DNA of 64,000 nt from Pseudomonas asplenii (GCF_001293465.1 NZ_JSYZ01000014.1:1-64000), one strand, 5' to 3'; counted from the first letter of the stretch, positions 33,440 to 42,147 are shown. Translations and numbers: made by a program. The notes: generated from the letters alone by a model not told the origin.

Positions 33440-35059
33440 TCAGGCCTCGTCATCCAGACGGCGGCTCGCCAGGCGCCGGCCACGGGTGATCATCTCGATG
33501 AACTGCACCGCGGTCAGTGCCTGGGCGAACAGCCAGCCCTGGCCGTAATTGACACCTTCGCTGCTGAGCAGCATGGCCTGGGACTCATATTCGATGCCCT
33601 CGGCGATCACCCGCAATTGCAGGGCATGGGCCATGCGGATGATATGCGGCGCCACGCCGCTGCTGGCAGCGTCATGGCCGAGGGCGTCGATGAACGCCTT
33701 GTCGATCTTCAGGCAGTCCACCGGCAGGGTCTGCAGGTAGGCGAGGCTGCAATAGCCGGTGCCGAAATCGTCGATCAGCACCTGGTGCCCGAGATTGCGC
33801 AGGGCCTGCAGGTTGTCCCGCGCCACCACCACGTCGATCAGGCCGCGCTCGGTGACCTCGAAGGCGATCTGCCGCGGCGACACCCGGTAGGCCCGCAAGA
33901 GCCGGCCGATGACCTCGGCGATGCGCGGCACCATCACATCGCAGGCCGCCAGGTTGACCGAAATATACAGCTGCGGATTGGCCCGCAGCGTCTGGCCGAG
34001 CTGTTCCAGCAGGCGCTGCAGGACAAAATCGGTGATCTGGCGGATCTGTCCGGTATCTTCCGCCAGGGGGATGAACAGGTCGGGGCTGGTCAATGTGCCG
34101 TCCGGGCGCCGCCAGCGGACCAGGGCCTCGGCACCGACGCAATGCCGGCTGCCGAGATCGAAGATCGGCTGGTAGAGCACCTGCATCTCTCCGCGGCGCA
34201 GCGCGCCCTGCAACTCGCCGTTGAGTGACTGGCGCTGCCGGGCGAGCTGCAGGGTCAAACCACCGATGCAGGTGGCAATCAGCAGGCTGGCGGACAGCAG
34301 CCACCACCACAGCGGGCTGAGGCGCAAGCGCATCGCACTGCGCGGGGCGACCATCACCAACTGATACTCGGGGGTGCTGGTCGGCATGCGATAGATCAGT
34401 TCGCGGTCGGTGGTCAGCAACGGATCACGGCCGCGGCTGCTCCAGCCTTGCGGCGGCCAGCTCTGCAGCGGCCCGAGCACCGGGATCGCCCGCCGACCAT
34501 GATTGACCACCACCAGCAGGCTCGCGCCGGGCGGCAGCTCGACGACATCGCTCAGGTGGCCGCGGGAGGTCGAGACCCGGAAGCTGCCGCGCCCGAGCAT
34601 CAGCGCCGCCAGGTTGTCGTTGGGCTCGGTCGAGGTGTTGAGCCAGTAGCTGTAGGTCGGGCCACGGATATCCGGCTCACGGTAGGAGATCTGCGAGTCC
34701 TGGCGCGGCCAGTTGGAACAGGACTCGATGGAGTCGATGTAGAAGGCCTCGTAGATGAAGCGGTAGCTGAAGCTCAACTGCTGCAGGGTTTCGATCATTC
34801 GCCCGTTGCAGCCCCGCAGCGGCTGCCCTTCGAGCACATCGAGGCCCTCGCGCAACTGGCCGAACAACTGCTCCAGGCGCTCGAGGAAACGCCGGCCCTG
34901 GGCGTTCATCTGCTCGCTTTCCTGCTGCCGGACCTGGCGCACGACCACACCCAGGCTGCCGCTCAGCAGCAGGACGGCACTGAGCGAGGCAGCCAGCAAT
35001 GCCTGCGACCAGGGACGATGGAACCAGGCGCGCAACGTCTCACGGGAGGCCGGCATCAT
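33440..35059 (-). CDS. CSS-motif EAL-domain c-di-GMP phosphodiesterase
   Basis: The 539-residue protein has an N-terminal membrane helix, a periplasmic CSS-type sensor domain with paired cysteines (RGCNGRM and ESCSNW), a second helix near 270-290, and a cytoplasmic EAL domain. The EAL domain has EALVRW, SVNLA, FEVTERG, DDFGTGYCSLAYL, LKIDK and AEGIE, so all residues needed for c-di-GMP hydrolysis are present. In relatives the periplasmic disulfide state, set by DsbA/DsbB, controls activity. It converges on kinB with four bases between. As I recall PAO1, kinB there is followed directly by ampDh2, so this gene would be an addition. Confidence 0.9.
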   Translation of the reverse strand: MMPASRETLRAWFHRPWSQALLAASLSAVLLLSGSLGVVVRQVRQQESEQMNAQGRRFLERLEQLFGQLREGLDVLEGQPLRGCNGRMIETLQQLSFSYRFIYEAFYIDSIESCSNWPRQDSQISYREPDIRGPTYSYWLNTSTEPNDNLAALMLGRGSFRVSTSRGHLSDVVELPPGASLLVVVNHGRRAIPVLGPLQSWPPQGWSSRGRDPLLTTDRELIYRMPTSTPEYQLVMVAPRSAMRLRLSPLWWWLLSASLLIATCIGGLTLQLARQRQSLNGELQGALRRGEMQVLYQPIFDLGSRHCVGAEALVRWRRPDGTLTSPDLFIPLAEDTGQIRQITDFVLQRLLEQLGQTLRANPQLYISVNLAACDVMVPRIAEVIGRLLRAYRVSPRQIAFEVTERGLIDVVVARDNLQALRNLGHQVLIDDFGTGYCSLAYLQTLPVDCLKIDKAFIDALGHDAASSGVAPHIIRMAHALQLRVIAEGIEYESQAMLLSSEGVNYGQGWLFAQALTAVQFIEMITRGRRLASRRLDDEA

Positions 35060-35132
35060 GGAATATCCGAAGGATTACCAATGAGTTATAGCAACTGATT
35101 GATAACATCGCCCGGACCGTCCGGCGGTGACG

Positions 35133-35915
35133 TTATTTTGACTGGTTGAGCACCTGCAGGATCGCCGCGCTTTGCGCATCAGCCACGCCATCGAAGCGCG
35201 CCGGGCGGAAATGCATCTGGAACGCCGCCAGCGCGTGACGCGTGCCCGCATCCCACTCGCCGGTCTGTGGCGTGGTGGTATAGCCCAGGTAGCGCAGCTG
35301 CTGCTGGAACCAGCTGGCACTCGGCAGCTGGTACGCGTACACCAGCTGCTGGCGGGCCACCGCCTGCTCGTTCGGCCAGACGCCCAGGCCCTCGGCGGCC
35401 AGGCGCTTCCAGGGAAACAGCGGGCCCGGGTCCTGCTTGCGCATCGGGGCGATATCGCTGTGACCGATCACATGGCGGGGCTCGATGTTGTTGCGCTTGA
35501 CGATGTCCTTGAGCAGCACGATCAACGCCTGGATCTGCGCTTCGCTGTAGGGGTACCAGACGCGCCCGGTCGGCGTCTCGCGGAACCCCGGGTTGACGAT
35601 TTCGATACCGATGGAGCTGGAGTTCAGCCAGGTACGACCCTGCCACTCGCTTTCCCCGGCATGCCAGGCACGCTGGCTCTCATCCACCAGCTTGTAGGTG
35701 GTGGCCGGGTTGTTGTCGCCGATCAGGTAATGGCTGCTGACCTGGCCGTGGGTCAGCAGGCGCAACGAGTTTTCCATGTTCGCCGAGGTGTAGTGGACGA
35801 TGACGAACTGCGCGCGGCTGTCGTGATTGACCGAGGGGTGGCTGGTGTCGAGGCGCGGACCGCTGGCGCAGCCCGCGAGCAACAGGGCCGCGCTGAGGAG
35901 AGGGAGCAATTTCAT
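35133..35915 (-). CDS. ampDh2: N-acetylmuramoyl-L-alanine amidase AmpDh2 (lipoprotein)
   Basis: The 260-residue protein has a lipobox LAGC (Cys16) and an amidase_2 domain with zinc ligands in FVIVHYTS and VIGHSDIAP...KQDPGP. A C-terminal peptidoglycan-binding-like helical domain (about 195-255) follows. It cleaves the bond between N-acetylmuramic acid and the stem peptide from the outer-membrane side and contributes to beta-lactamase regulation and wall turnover in P. aeruginosa. Order kinB, (EAL), ampDh2, diguanylate cyclase supports AmpDh2 rather than AmpD or AmpDh3. Confidence 0.9.
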   Translation of the reverse strand: MKLLPLLSAALLLAGCASGPRLDTSHPSVNHDSRAQFVIVHYTSANMENSLRLLTHGQVSSHYLIGDNNPATTYKLVDESQRAWHAGESEWQGRTWLNSSSIGIEIVNPGFRETPTGRVWYPYSEAQIQALIVLLKDIVKRNNIEPRHVIGHSDIAPMRKQDPGPLFPWKRLAAEGLGVWPNEQAVARQQLVYAYQLPSASWFQQQLRYLGYTTTPQTGEWDAGTRHALAAFQMHFRPARFDGVADAQSAAILQVLNQSK

Positions 35916-36014
35916 GACGGAAACGAAAACCAGGGCAGTAACGCTCTAGCATAACGTACCCCGGCCTCCGGCACCGACCAAAGCAAGACTCTGTGACAAA
36001 GCGACAGCTGCGGT

Positions 36015-38150
36015 TCAGCCGAGCTCCACCCGGTTGCGTCCGCCGTTTTTCGCCCGGTACAGCGCCTCATCGGCTCTTTTGAGCACATGATCGCTCCGTT
36101 CACCGGCCTTGAACGCCGACACGCCAAGGGACACGGTAATGGTCACCCGTTCGCCCCTGAAGTGGAAAGGGCAGGCCTCGACGGCCGCGCGCAGGTGCTC
36201 GGCCAGCTTGAGGCCGGTCGCCACCGGCGTCGCCGGCATCAGCAGGACGAACTCCTCGCCGCCGAAACGGGCGATGAAATCGCTGCCGCGCAGGTGCTTG
36301 CGCAGCACGGTCGCAATGATCTTCAGCACCTTGTCGCCGGCCAGGTGGCCGTAGCCATCGTTGATCCGCTTGAAATGGTCGAGGTCAAGAATGGCGATCA
36401 GCAGGGTATTGCCGTGCTGCTGCCACTGCGCGACCTCGTGGTCCAGACGCTCGCTCCAGGCCGCCCGGTTCGGCAGGCCGGTGAGCGGGTCGATCAGGGC
36501 CTTCTGCCGTTGTTCCTCGAGGTGGTCGCGATAAACCTGGGCTTCCTGTTCCATATGCGCAACGCGCTCGGCCAGGCTCTGCAGGCGGCTGGCGACTTCC
36601 TGCTCGCGCACATTGCGCTCCTGCTGGTGGCGGTCCATGGTGCCCAGCAGGTCTTCGAGGCGGTTTTCCAGCACATGCTTGAGGCTGTCGAGGTCGGCGG
36701 CAGCCTGCACGCTGCTCTGCAGCCCATCGACGTGCTCACGCAACTGGCTGTGCAGGTCGTTGGCCGCCGAACGACCCTCGGCATGGCCTTCACTGGCCGC
36801 GCGCAAATTGCTCTGGAAGGATTCCAGGCGCTCGTTGAGCTGCTTGAGGTACACCTCGAACTCATGTTGCCCGCTGTCGTTGATCGCCAGCATCAGCACG
36901 GCCAGATCGTCGAGGATCGGCAGCAGTTCGTACCAGTTCAACCCGTGTTCGAGGCGATGACGCATGCCTTCGGCGTGGGGCCGGTGGCGCTCGGGCAGCA
37001 CCAGCCCATCCAGCAGGCCCAGCAGCGTCGACTCGATGTGCTCGGCCACCGAACTGTAGGACGGCTCCGGCGATTCCGGCAGGGCGTAGAGCACGTCCTG
37101 GTCGTTATCCTCGGGATGAACCGCCGCCAGGGCTTCGGCCATCACCGGCGGCAGTGGCAGGCTGTCGAGGAAGGGCAGGGCGGGTGCCGGGGTGACGGCT
37201 TCGGGCTGCTCGGCGAGTGGGGCCTTGACCTCGGGTTCGGCCGCAGCCTGCGGCTCAACCGCCGCAGCCGTCTGCGCAGCCGACACGACCGGCGACGCTT
37301 CTGGCTCGACGGCACCGGCCACAGGCTCGGCCTCAGGCGTGACCACGGGTGGTTTGTAGGCCGCGACCTCGACGGGTGCGATCGTTGGCACGGCCTCGGC
37401 AACGGGCTCCATGACCGCTGCAGCCGGGGCTGGCTGTTCAACCGCCGGCGCAGCCGCGGCAGCAACGACGGGCTGGGCAACGGGAGCCACGGCCTCGACC
37501 GCAGGCGCCACAGGCGCGTCCGGTTCATCGTCCTCATCCGCCTCTGCCGAAGCGGGCACAGGTGTCGGCATCCCCGCCGCCGGTGCCACCGCCGGGGCGC
37601 TTTCAACGCTCGCCTCGGCCCCCTCCTTCGTGCCGAACAGGCGCTGCAGCAGGCCGGGCCGGGCCGGCTCGGCGGGGTGATCGAGTTCCGTCAGGATCTT
37701 GCCCTGCAGGTTGCTCAGTTCGCTGAGCAGCAGGGGCATCTCGCGGGCTTGGCTAACGCGGCCATCGAGCTGCTTGGCAAAGTTCTTCAGCGGCCGACGC
37801 ACATCCCGCGGCAAGGGCAGAGCCTGCAGCTGGGTCACCAGCGCGGTCAGCGCGGTGCCCATCTGTTCGATCCGGGTTTCGCGCCGCTGCTCGGAGTCGA
37901 GCACGGCCTTTTCCAGGCGTGGCAGCAGGTTGGCCAGGGCCGCATCCATGTCATCGGTGCGGATCACCTCGCGCATTTCCTTCATGCACTGATCCACCGC
38001 CTTGTCGGTGCCTTCGGCCGCCAGGGTGCTGCGCACCAGCCCGCGCCGGAGCAGGTCGAGACGGGCGTCCCAACGCCGTTCGAGCTTTTCCTGTTGTTCG
38101 ATGCTTTTGAGGTACTTCTCTTTCCAGCGCTCGGCTTCTTCGCTGCTCAT
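36015..38150 (-). CDS. dgcH: Diguanylate cyclase (GGDEF domain), DgcH-type
   Basis: The 711-residue soluble protein has an N-terminal helical domain (residues 1-165) and a long low-complexity linker rich in Ala, Pro, Val and Glu (about 180-330). A second helical or coiled-coil region (about 370-545) and a C-terminal GGDEF domain follow. The active site is GGEEF at 630-634, and the inhibitory I-site RxxD is RGSD at 621-624, so it can make c-di-GMP and respond to product. There is no EAL domain or membrane helix. It matches the position of PAO1 PA5487. The gene name rests on that synteny; the enzymatic class is clear. Confidence 0.88.
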   Translation of the reverse strand: MSSEEAERWKEKYLKSIEQQEKLERRWDARLDLLRRGLVRSTLAAEGTDKAVDQCMKEMREVIRTDDMDAALANLLPRLEKAVLDSEQRRETRIEQMGTALTALVTQLQALPLPRDVRRPLKNFAKQLDGRVSQAREMPLLLSELSNLQGKILTELDHPAEPARPGLLQRLFGTKEGAEASVESAPAVAPAAGMPTPVPASAEADEDDEPDAPVAPAVEAVAPVAQPVVAAAAAPAVEQPAPAAAVMEPVAEAVPTIAPVEVAAYKPPVVTPEAEPVAGAVEPEASPVVSAAQTAAAVEPQAAAEPEVKAPLAEQPEAVTPAPALPFLDSLPLPPVMAEALAAVHPEDNDQDVLYALPESPEPSYSSVAEHIESTLLGLLDGLVLPERHRPHAEGMRHRLEHGLNWYELLPILDDLAVLMLAINDSGQHEFEVYLKQLNERLESFQSNLRAASEGHAEGRSAANDLHSQLREHVDGLQSSVQAAADLDSLKHVLENRLEDLLGTMDRHQQERNVREQEVASRLQSLAERVAHMEQEAQVYRDHLEEQRQKALIDPLTGLPNRAAWSERLDHEVAQWQQHGNTLLIAILDLDHFKRINDGYGHLAGDKVLKIIATVLRKHLRGSDFIARFGGEEFVLLMPATPVATGLKLAEHLRAAVEACPFHFRGERVTITVSLGVSAFKAGERSDHVLKRADEALYRAKNGGRNRVELG

Positions 38151-38169
38151 TGCAGGGTGTCCGTGAGAT

Positions 38170-39027
38170 TCAACGACTCAAGGCGGGCAACGTATCAGAA
38201 CCGATGGATCCTGGCAGGCGAATTTCAACGGCAACCGGCAAATGGTCGGAAATCGGCTGCGCCAGTACCTCGACACGCTCCAGCGTCAGGCTCGGACTCA
38301 ACAGGATATGGTCGAGGCAGCGCTGTGGACGCCAGCTGGGAAAGGTGGCCTCGACCTGCGGCGCGAGCAGCCCGAGGTCGCGCAAGGGCGAGTGCTGCAG
38401 CAGGTCGGCGGCATGGGTGTTCATGTCCCCCATCAGCACCTGGTGCTTGAAGCCATCGATCAGCTCGCGGATATAGGCCAACTGCCGGGTCCGCGTACGC
38501 GCGCCCAGCGCCAGGTGCATCATGACCACCACCAGCGACTCCGGGCCCTCGCCGAAACGCACCAGGATCGCCCCGCGACCGGCCGGGCCGGGCAGTGGAT
38601 GATCCTCGATCGCCCAGGGGCGCAGGCGGCTGAGCACGCCGTTGCTGTGCTGGGCCAGGCGGCCGAGATTGCGATTGAGTTGCTGGTACCAGTAGGGAAA
38701 GGCGCCGAGCTGCGCCAGGTGTTCGACCTGGTTGATGTAGCCCGAACGCAGGCTGCCACCATCGACCTCCTGCAGCGCCACCAGGTCGAAATCGCCGAGC
38801 AGGCTGCCGATCCTCTGCAGGTTGTCGGCGCGCCCGGTGTGCGGCAGCAGGTGCTGCCAGCCCCGGGTCAGGTAGTGTCGGTACCGCTGGGTGCTGATGC
38901 CGACCTGGATGTTGAAGCTGAGCAGCCTCAGGCGGTTGTCCGCCGGCAGGCCGCTGGATTGCAGATGGTGTTCATTGACCTTCGGCTGGTGAAGGCCAAC
39001 GATGCGTTCCGATCCCCAGCGAGCCAT
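38170..39027 (-). CDS. Endonuclease/exonuclease/phosphatase family protein
   Basis: The 285-residue protein has the EEP fold. The segments are LLSFNIQVGI near the start (Asn), VALQEVDGGSLRSG (catalytic Glu), GDMNTHAADL (Asp-Met-Asn) and ISDHLPVAVEI (Asp-His). It lacks a signal peptide, so it is probably cytoplasmic. Substrates in this superfamily range from DNA to phospholipids and inositol phosphates and cannot be read here. It lies 19 bases upstream of the diguanylate cyclase gene and 12 bases downstream of dsbA on the same strand. Confidence 0.88.
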   Translation of the reverse strand: MARWGSERIVGLHQPKVNEHHLQSSGLPADNRLRLLSFNIQVGISTQRYRHYLTRGWQHLLPHTGRADNLQRIGSLLGDFDLVALQEVDGGSLRSGYINQVEHLAQLGAFPYWYQQLNRNLGRLAQHSNGVLSRLRPWAIEDHPLPGPAGRGAILVRFGEGPESLVVVMMHLALGARTRTRQLAYIRELIDGFKHQVLMGDMNTHAADLLQHSPLRDLGLLAPQVEATFPSWRPQRCLDHILLSPSLTLERVEVLAQPISDHLPVAVEIRLPGSIGSDTLPALSR

Positions 39028-39039
39028 GGCCGGGGCGCC

Positions 39040-39690
39040 TTACTTGCCGGCGGTCGCGCCGGCCGCCCGCTCCTTGGCGATCAGTTGGTCGGCGACGTTC
39101 AGTGCAGCCTCCGGCCCACCGGCGGTGCCGAGGTCGAAGCGATACTTGCCGTTGACGATCATGGTCGGTACACCGCTGATCTCGTACTTCTTGGCCAGTT
39201 CGCGCGCGGCAACGATCTTGCCCTTGATGGCGAAGGAGTTGTAGGTGGCCAGGAATTTCTCCTTGTCGACACCTTGGGTAGCGACGAAGTCGGCCATGTC
39301 TTCAGGCTCGAGCAGCTTTTTGCCTTCCTTCTGGATCGCGTTGAACACCGCCGAGTGCACCTTGGACTCGACGCCCATGGCGTCCAGGGTCAGGAACAGT
39401 TGGCCGTGCTTGTCCCATGGGCCGCCGAACATGGCGGGAATGCGCACGAAGTGCACGTCGGACGGCAGTTTCTCGATCCATGGGTTGATGGTCGGTTCGA
39501 AGGCGTAGCAATGCGGGCAGCCGTACCAGAACATCTCGACCACTTCGATCTTGCCAGGCTCCTGCACCGGCACCGGGGTCTTGAGTTCCACATAGGTCTT
39601 GCCGGCTTCGAGCGGCACGTCGGCGGCCTGGGCCGTCATGCCGAACAGGCTGGCGGTGACGAGTGCGGCGCTGAGGATCAGATTACGCAT
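39040..39690 (-). CDS. dsbA: Thiol:disulfide interchange protein DsbA
   Basis: The 216-residue precursor has a signal peptide (LILSAALVTASLFGMTAQA). The oxidising active site C58-P-H-C61 stands in MFWYGCPHCYAFEP, and the cis-proline motif is SGVPTMIVNG. It introduces disulfides into exported proteins in the periplasm. Client candidates in this window include the CSS-type EAL protein and the lysozyme inhibitor. Length and both motifs are normal. A GC-rich hairpin with T-run lies on the far side of the upstream region, separating it from the cytochrome genes. Confidence 0.95.
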   Translation of the reverse strand: MRNLILSAALVTASLFGMTAQAADVPLEAGKTYVELKTPVPVQEPGKIEVVEMFWYGCPHCYAFEPTINPWIEKLPSDVHFVRIPAMFGGPWDKHGQLFLTLDAMGVESKVHSAVFNAIQKEGKKLLEPEDMADFVATQGVDKEKFLATYNSFAIKGKIVAARELAKKYEISGVPTMIVNGKYRFDLGTAGGPEAALNVADQLIAKERAAGATAGK

Positions 39691-39790
39691 GCTTTACTCC
39701 TGGGTATTTAGAAGTCGCCTCCGTCGCGACCTGTAGTTTCTGACAGACCGAGCAGGCTCTTGGTTCGATTAGTGTAACGGCAGCGGCCAC

Positions 39791-39829
39791 AAAAAAGGGC
39801 GGCCAGGGCCACCCTTTTATCCTTGCAAC
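39791..39829 (-). terminator. Intrinsic terminator after the cytochrome c4 gene
   Basis: On the minus strand AAAAGGGTGGCC pairs with GGCCGCCCTTTT around CT, followed by TTTTTTG. It lies about 55 bases past the cytochrome c4 stop and before the dsbA start region. Confidence 0.8.
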
Positions 39830-39883
39830 AAAGGATTAATCGATTATTAACGCGAACGCGCCGCGCCACTCATCGAGCGCACC

Positions 39884-40489
39884 TCAGTGCAGGCCCTGCA
39901 CGTAGCTGGACACGGCCTCGATGTCCTTGTTGCTCAGCTTGGCGGCGATGCTCTGCATGATCTTGGTGTCGCCGTCGTTGGTCCGCACACCCTCGCGGAA
40001 ATCGGTGAGCTGCTTGGCGACGTACTGGGCATGCTGGCCACCCAGGTGCGGGAAGCCGGCGGCGGCGTTGCCCGCGCCGTTGGGCGAGTGGCAACCGGTG
40101 CAGGACGGCATGCCCTGGTCGAGCTTGCCACCCCGGAACAGTTCTTCACCACGGGCGACGAGCTTCGGATCGGCTGCACCGACGCTGCCCTTCTGGCTGG
40201 CGAAGTAGGCGGCGATGTCGGCGAGGTCCTGATCGCTGAGGTTGGTCAGCAGGCCGGTCATTTCCAGGACGGTGCGCTTGCCGGACTTGATGTCGTGCAG
40301 CTGCTTGTCCAGGTAACGCTCACCCTGGCCCGCCAGTTTCGGAAAGTTGGGCGCCATGCTGTTGCCATCAGGACCATGGCAGGCGCCACAGACAGCAGCC
40401 TTGGCCTGGCCGGCGGCGGCATCGCCGGCGGCATGGGCGAGACCGGTGATCCCCAGGGTCAACAGCAGACTCACGATCAATTTGTTCAT
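39884..40489 (-). CDS. cc4: Cytochrome c4 (dihaem)
   Basis: The 201-residue precursor has a signal peptide (SLLLTLGITGLAHA) and two class I cytochrome domains. The haem sites are CGACH (34-38) and CTGCH (130-134), with methionine ligands in the following GNSMAP and TKIMQSI-type segments. It carries electrons in the periplasm, typically to cbb3-type oxidases. It lies 44 bases downstream of the c5 gene on the same strand, and both sit near yihA and polA as in other Pseudomonas. Confidence 0.94.
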   Translation of the reverse strand: MNKLIVSLLLTLGITGLAHAAGDAAAGQAKAAVCGACHGPDGNSMAPNFPKLAGQGERYLDKQLHDIKSGKRTVLEMTGLLTNLSDQDLADIAAYFASQKGSVGAADPKLVARGEELFRGGKLDQGMPSCTGCHSPNGAGNAAAGFPHLGGQHAQYVAKQLTDFREGVRTNDGDTKIMQSIAAKLSNKDIEAVSSYVQGLH

Positions 40490-40533
40490 CAGCTAATCCA
40501 ATACGGCTAAGGGTTAAGAGTTATGGACCGGGC

Positions 40534-40824
40534 TTACTCGCTCATCCACTGGATGATGCTTCGGTAATCCTCGGTACTGCAGTCCATGCACAAACCACGC
40601 GGCGGCATCGCCTTGAAACCCTGAGTCACGTGTTGCACCAGCACATCCATGCCTTGGGCCATTCTTGGCTTCCACGCGGCCTGATCGCCCTTCTGTGGGG
40701 CCATCGGCAGCTGTCCGGCATGACAGGCACTGCAAACACGGTTGTACACGGCTTCCGGATCCTGTGCAGCCTGAGCGCCGTGAAGCGTGATCAGGACACT
40801 GGCAGCAAGCAGCCATCTGCTCAT
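40534..40824 (-). CDS. Cytochrome c5-family monohaem protein
   Basis: The 96-residue precursor has a signal peptide (LLAASVLITLHGAQAA), one haem site CSACH (31-35), the methionine ligand in KAMPPRGLC, and a second cysteine pair CMDC typical of cytochrome c5. It is probably a periplasmic electron carrier acting with cytochrome c4, whose gene follows 44 bases downstream. It is divergent from yihA, with about 200 bases between. Confidence 0.9.
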   Translation of the reverse strand: MSRWLLAASVLITLHGAQAAQDPEAVYNRVCSACHAGQLPMAPQKGDQAAWKPRMAQGMDVLVQHVTQGFKAMPPRGLCMDCSTEDYRSIIQWMSE

Positions 40825-41025
40825 GAACCGAAGGTTCCAGTCATGAACTTCAGGGTTGGGAACGTGCCGCGTTCTAATGCGCAGCCTGGGTCAATCGCTC
40901 CCGCATGCGTCATCCTACGTCGGGACAAAGCACACACTAAATCTGCGGCATTATATACTGGCGTCCATGAAACGGAAACGACACAGCTTGTCGCGCCTCC
41001 CGGCACCGTCCACATTGGAAATCCC

Positions 41026-41670
41026 ATGCAACTGAAAAACCCCATTCTCGGTCTGTGCCAGCAGTCCACCTTCATGCTCAGCGCCGCCAAAGTCGACCAG
41101 TGCCCGGACGACGCCGGTTTTGAAGTGGCCTTCGCCGGTCGTTCCAATGCTGGCAAATCCAGCGCGCTGAACACCCTGACCCACGCCAGCCTCGCGCGCA
41201 CCTCGAAAACCCCGGGCCGCACGCAGCTGTTGAATTTCTTCAAGCTAGACGATGAACGCCGTCTGGTCGACCTGCCGGGCTACGGTTATGCAAAAGTCCC
41301 GATCCCGCTCAAGCAGCACTGGCAGCGTCACCTGGAGGCCTACCTGGGCAGCCGCGAGAGCCTCAAGGGCCTGATCCTGATGATGGACGTGCGCCACCCG
41401 ATGACCGACTTCGACCGGCTAATGCTCGACTGGTCGATCGCCAGCGGCATGCCGATGCACATCCTGCTGACCAAGGCCGACAAGCTGACCTACGGCGCGG
41501 CGAAGAACACCCTGCTCAAGGTCCAGTCGGAAATCCGCAAGGGCTGGGGCGACACGGTGACCATCCAGCTGTTCTCGGCGCCCAAGCGCCTGGGCCTGGA
41601 AGAGGCCTACACGGTGCTGGCCGGCTGGCTGGGACTGATGGAGAACGGCGGCGAGGAAGAGGCGGAGTAA
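41026..41670 (+). CDS. yihA: Ribosome biogenesis GTP-binding protein YihA/YsxC (EngB)
   Basis: The 214-residue GTPase has G1 GRSNAGKSS (38-46), G2 KTPGRTQ, G3 DLPGYGYA and G4 TKADK. EngB proteins help assemble the large ribosomal subunit and are essential or near-essential. The ATG at 41026 was chosen because MQLKNPILGLCQQSTFM is the family beginning; the frame is open far upstream but overlaps the divergent cytochrome gene. The gene lies beside polA, separated by ErsA, as in P. aeruginosa. Confidence 0.94.
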   Translation: MQLKNPILGLCQQSTFMLSAAKVDQCPDDAGFEVAFAGRSNAGKSSALNTLTHASLARTSKTPGRTQLLNFFKLDDERRLVDLPGYGYAKVPIPLKQHWQRHLEAYLGSRESLKGLILMMDVRHPMTDFDRLMLDWSIASGMPMHILLTKADKLTYGAAKNTLLKVQSEIRKGWGDTVTIQLFSAPKRLGLEEAYTVLAGWLGLMENGGEEEAE

Positions 41671-41739
41671 TCCGCCGAGCGCTACCCTCGGTGGATGGCG
41701 GCGGTTCGGCCGCGAACGACCCGGATACCGCAGCGTACG

Positions 41740-41862
41740 CCAAACGGTCTGTGGTGTGTTCGGGCAAGGCAAAAGTGCGGCTCGAAAGCGGAGTTTAGTG
41801 GTCTAAATGAGCATTTCGAGCCGAGCTTTTAACGCAGCCCGAGCGCACCACAGGCCGTTTGG
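41740..41862. repeat. 123-nt multi-step palindromic element
   Basis: CCAAACGGTCTGTGGTG (41740-41756) pairs with CACCACAGGCCGTTTGG (41846-41862), 17 bp with one G-U. Inside are TCGGGC/GCCCGA (41760-41765/41837-41842), AAAAG/CTTTT (41771-41775/41826-41830), GGCTCGAAA/TTTCGAGCC (41779-41787/41814-41822) and TTTAG-tggt-CTAAA (41794-41807). All are in register, so the whole forms one long hairpin. It differs from the REP family and lies between yihA and the 3' end of ErsA. A miniature mobile or structural repeat is likely. Confidence 0.8.
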
Positions 41863-41867
41863 GGGAT

Positions 41868-41997
41868 AAAAAAAACCCCGGACTTCGTATGGGGAGGGGA
41901 AGTTCGGGGTCCAAGCTCCGGACCGCTAGGGCGGGGTCCAGAATATCTGCCAACACTTAACACAACATAGGAGCATCGAAGGGCTTCACCAGCCATT
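41868..41997 (-). ncRNA. ersA: ErsA small RNA (Spot 42-like position)
   Basis: On the minus strand a transcript from about 41997 would end in a strong terminator. GAAGTTCGGGG (plus 41899-41909) pairs with CCCCGGACTTC (41876-41886), and eight T follow. The loop reads CCCCTCCCCATAC, a C-rich single strand suited to pairing with Shine-Dalgarno sequences. A second hairpin GGTCC/GGACC lies upstream. The place between yihA and polA and the length of about 130 nt match ErsA of P. aeruginosa, an envelope-stress small RNA acting on algC and other mRNAs. The 5' end is inferred from the promoter. Confidence 0.82.
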
Positions 41998-42003
41998 CAG
42001 TAA

Positions 42004-42032
42004 CTCTGAGTAGCCGTATCCCGATTTAGTTC
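42004..42032 (-). promoter_or_regulatory. AlgU (sigma-22)-type promoter of ersA
   Basis: On the minus strand GAACTA (plus 42027-42032) and TCAGAG (42004-42009) are separated by 17 bases, close to the AlgU/RpoE pattern GAACTT-N16/17-TCtgA. Start of transcription would fall near 41997, giving the expected ErsA length. Confidence 0.65.
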
Positions 42033-42147
42033 AAAATATCTTCAAAAACTATTTGGCATAGCCACTGAAGGTTTCAGAACCAAACGCCCTTTGTGTTCTC
42101 TCGGGCACCTGCACCCCTTTGTGAGGGTGAGCAAGTCTTTCGGGCGC

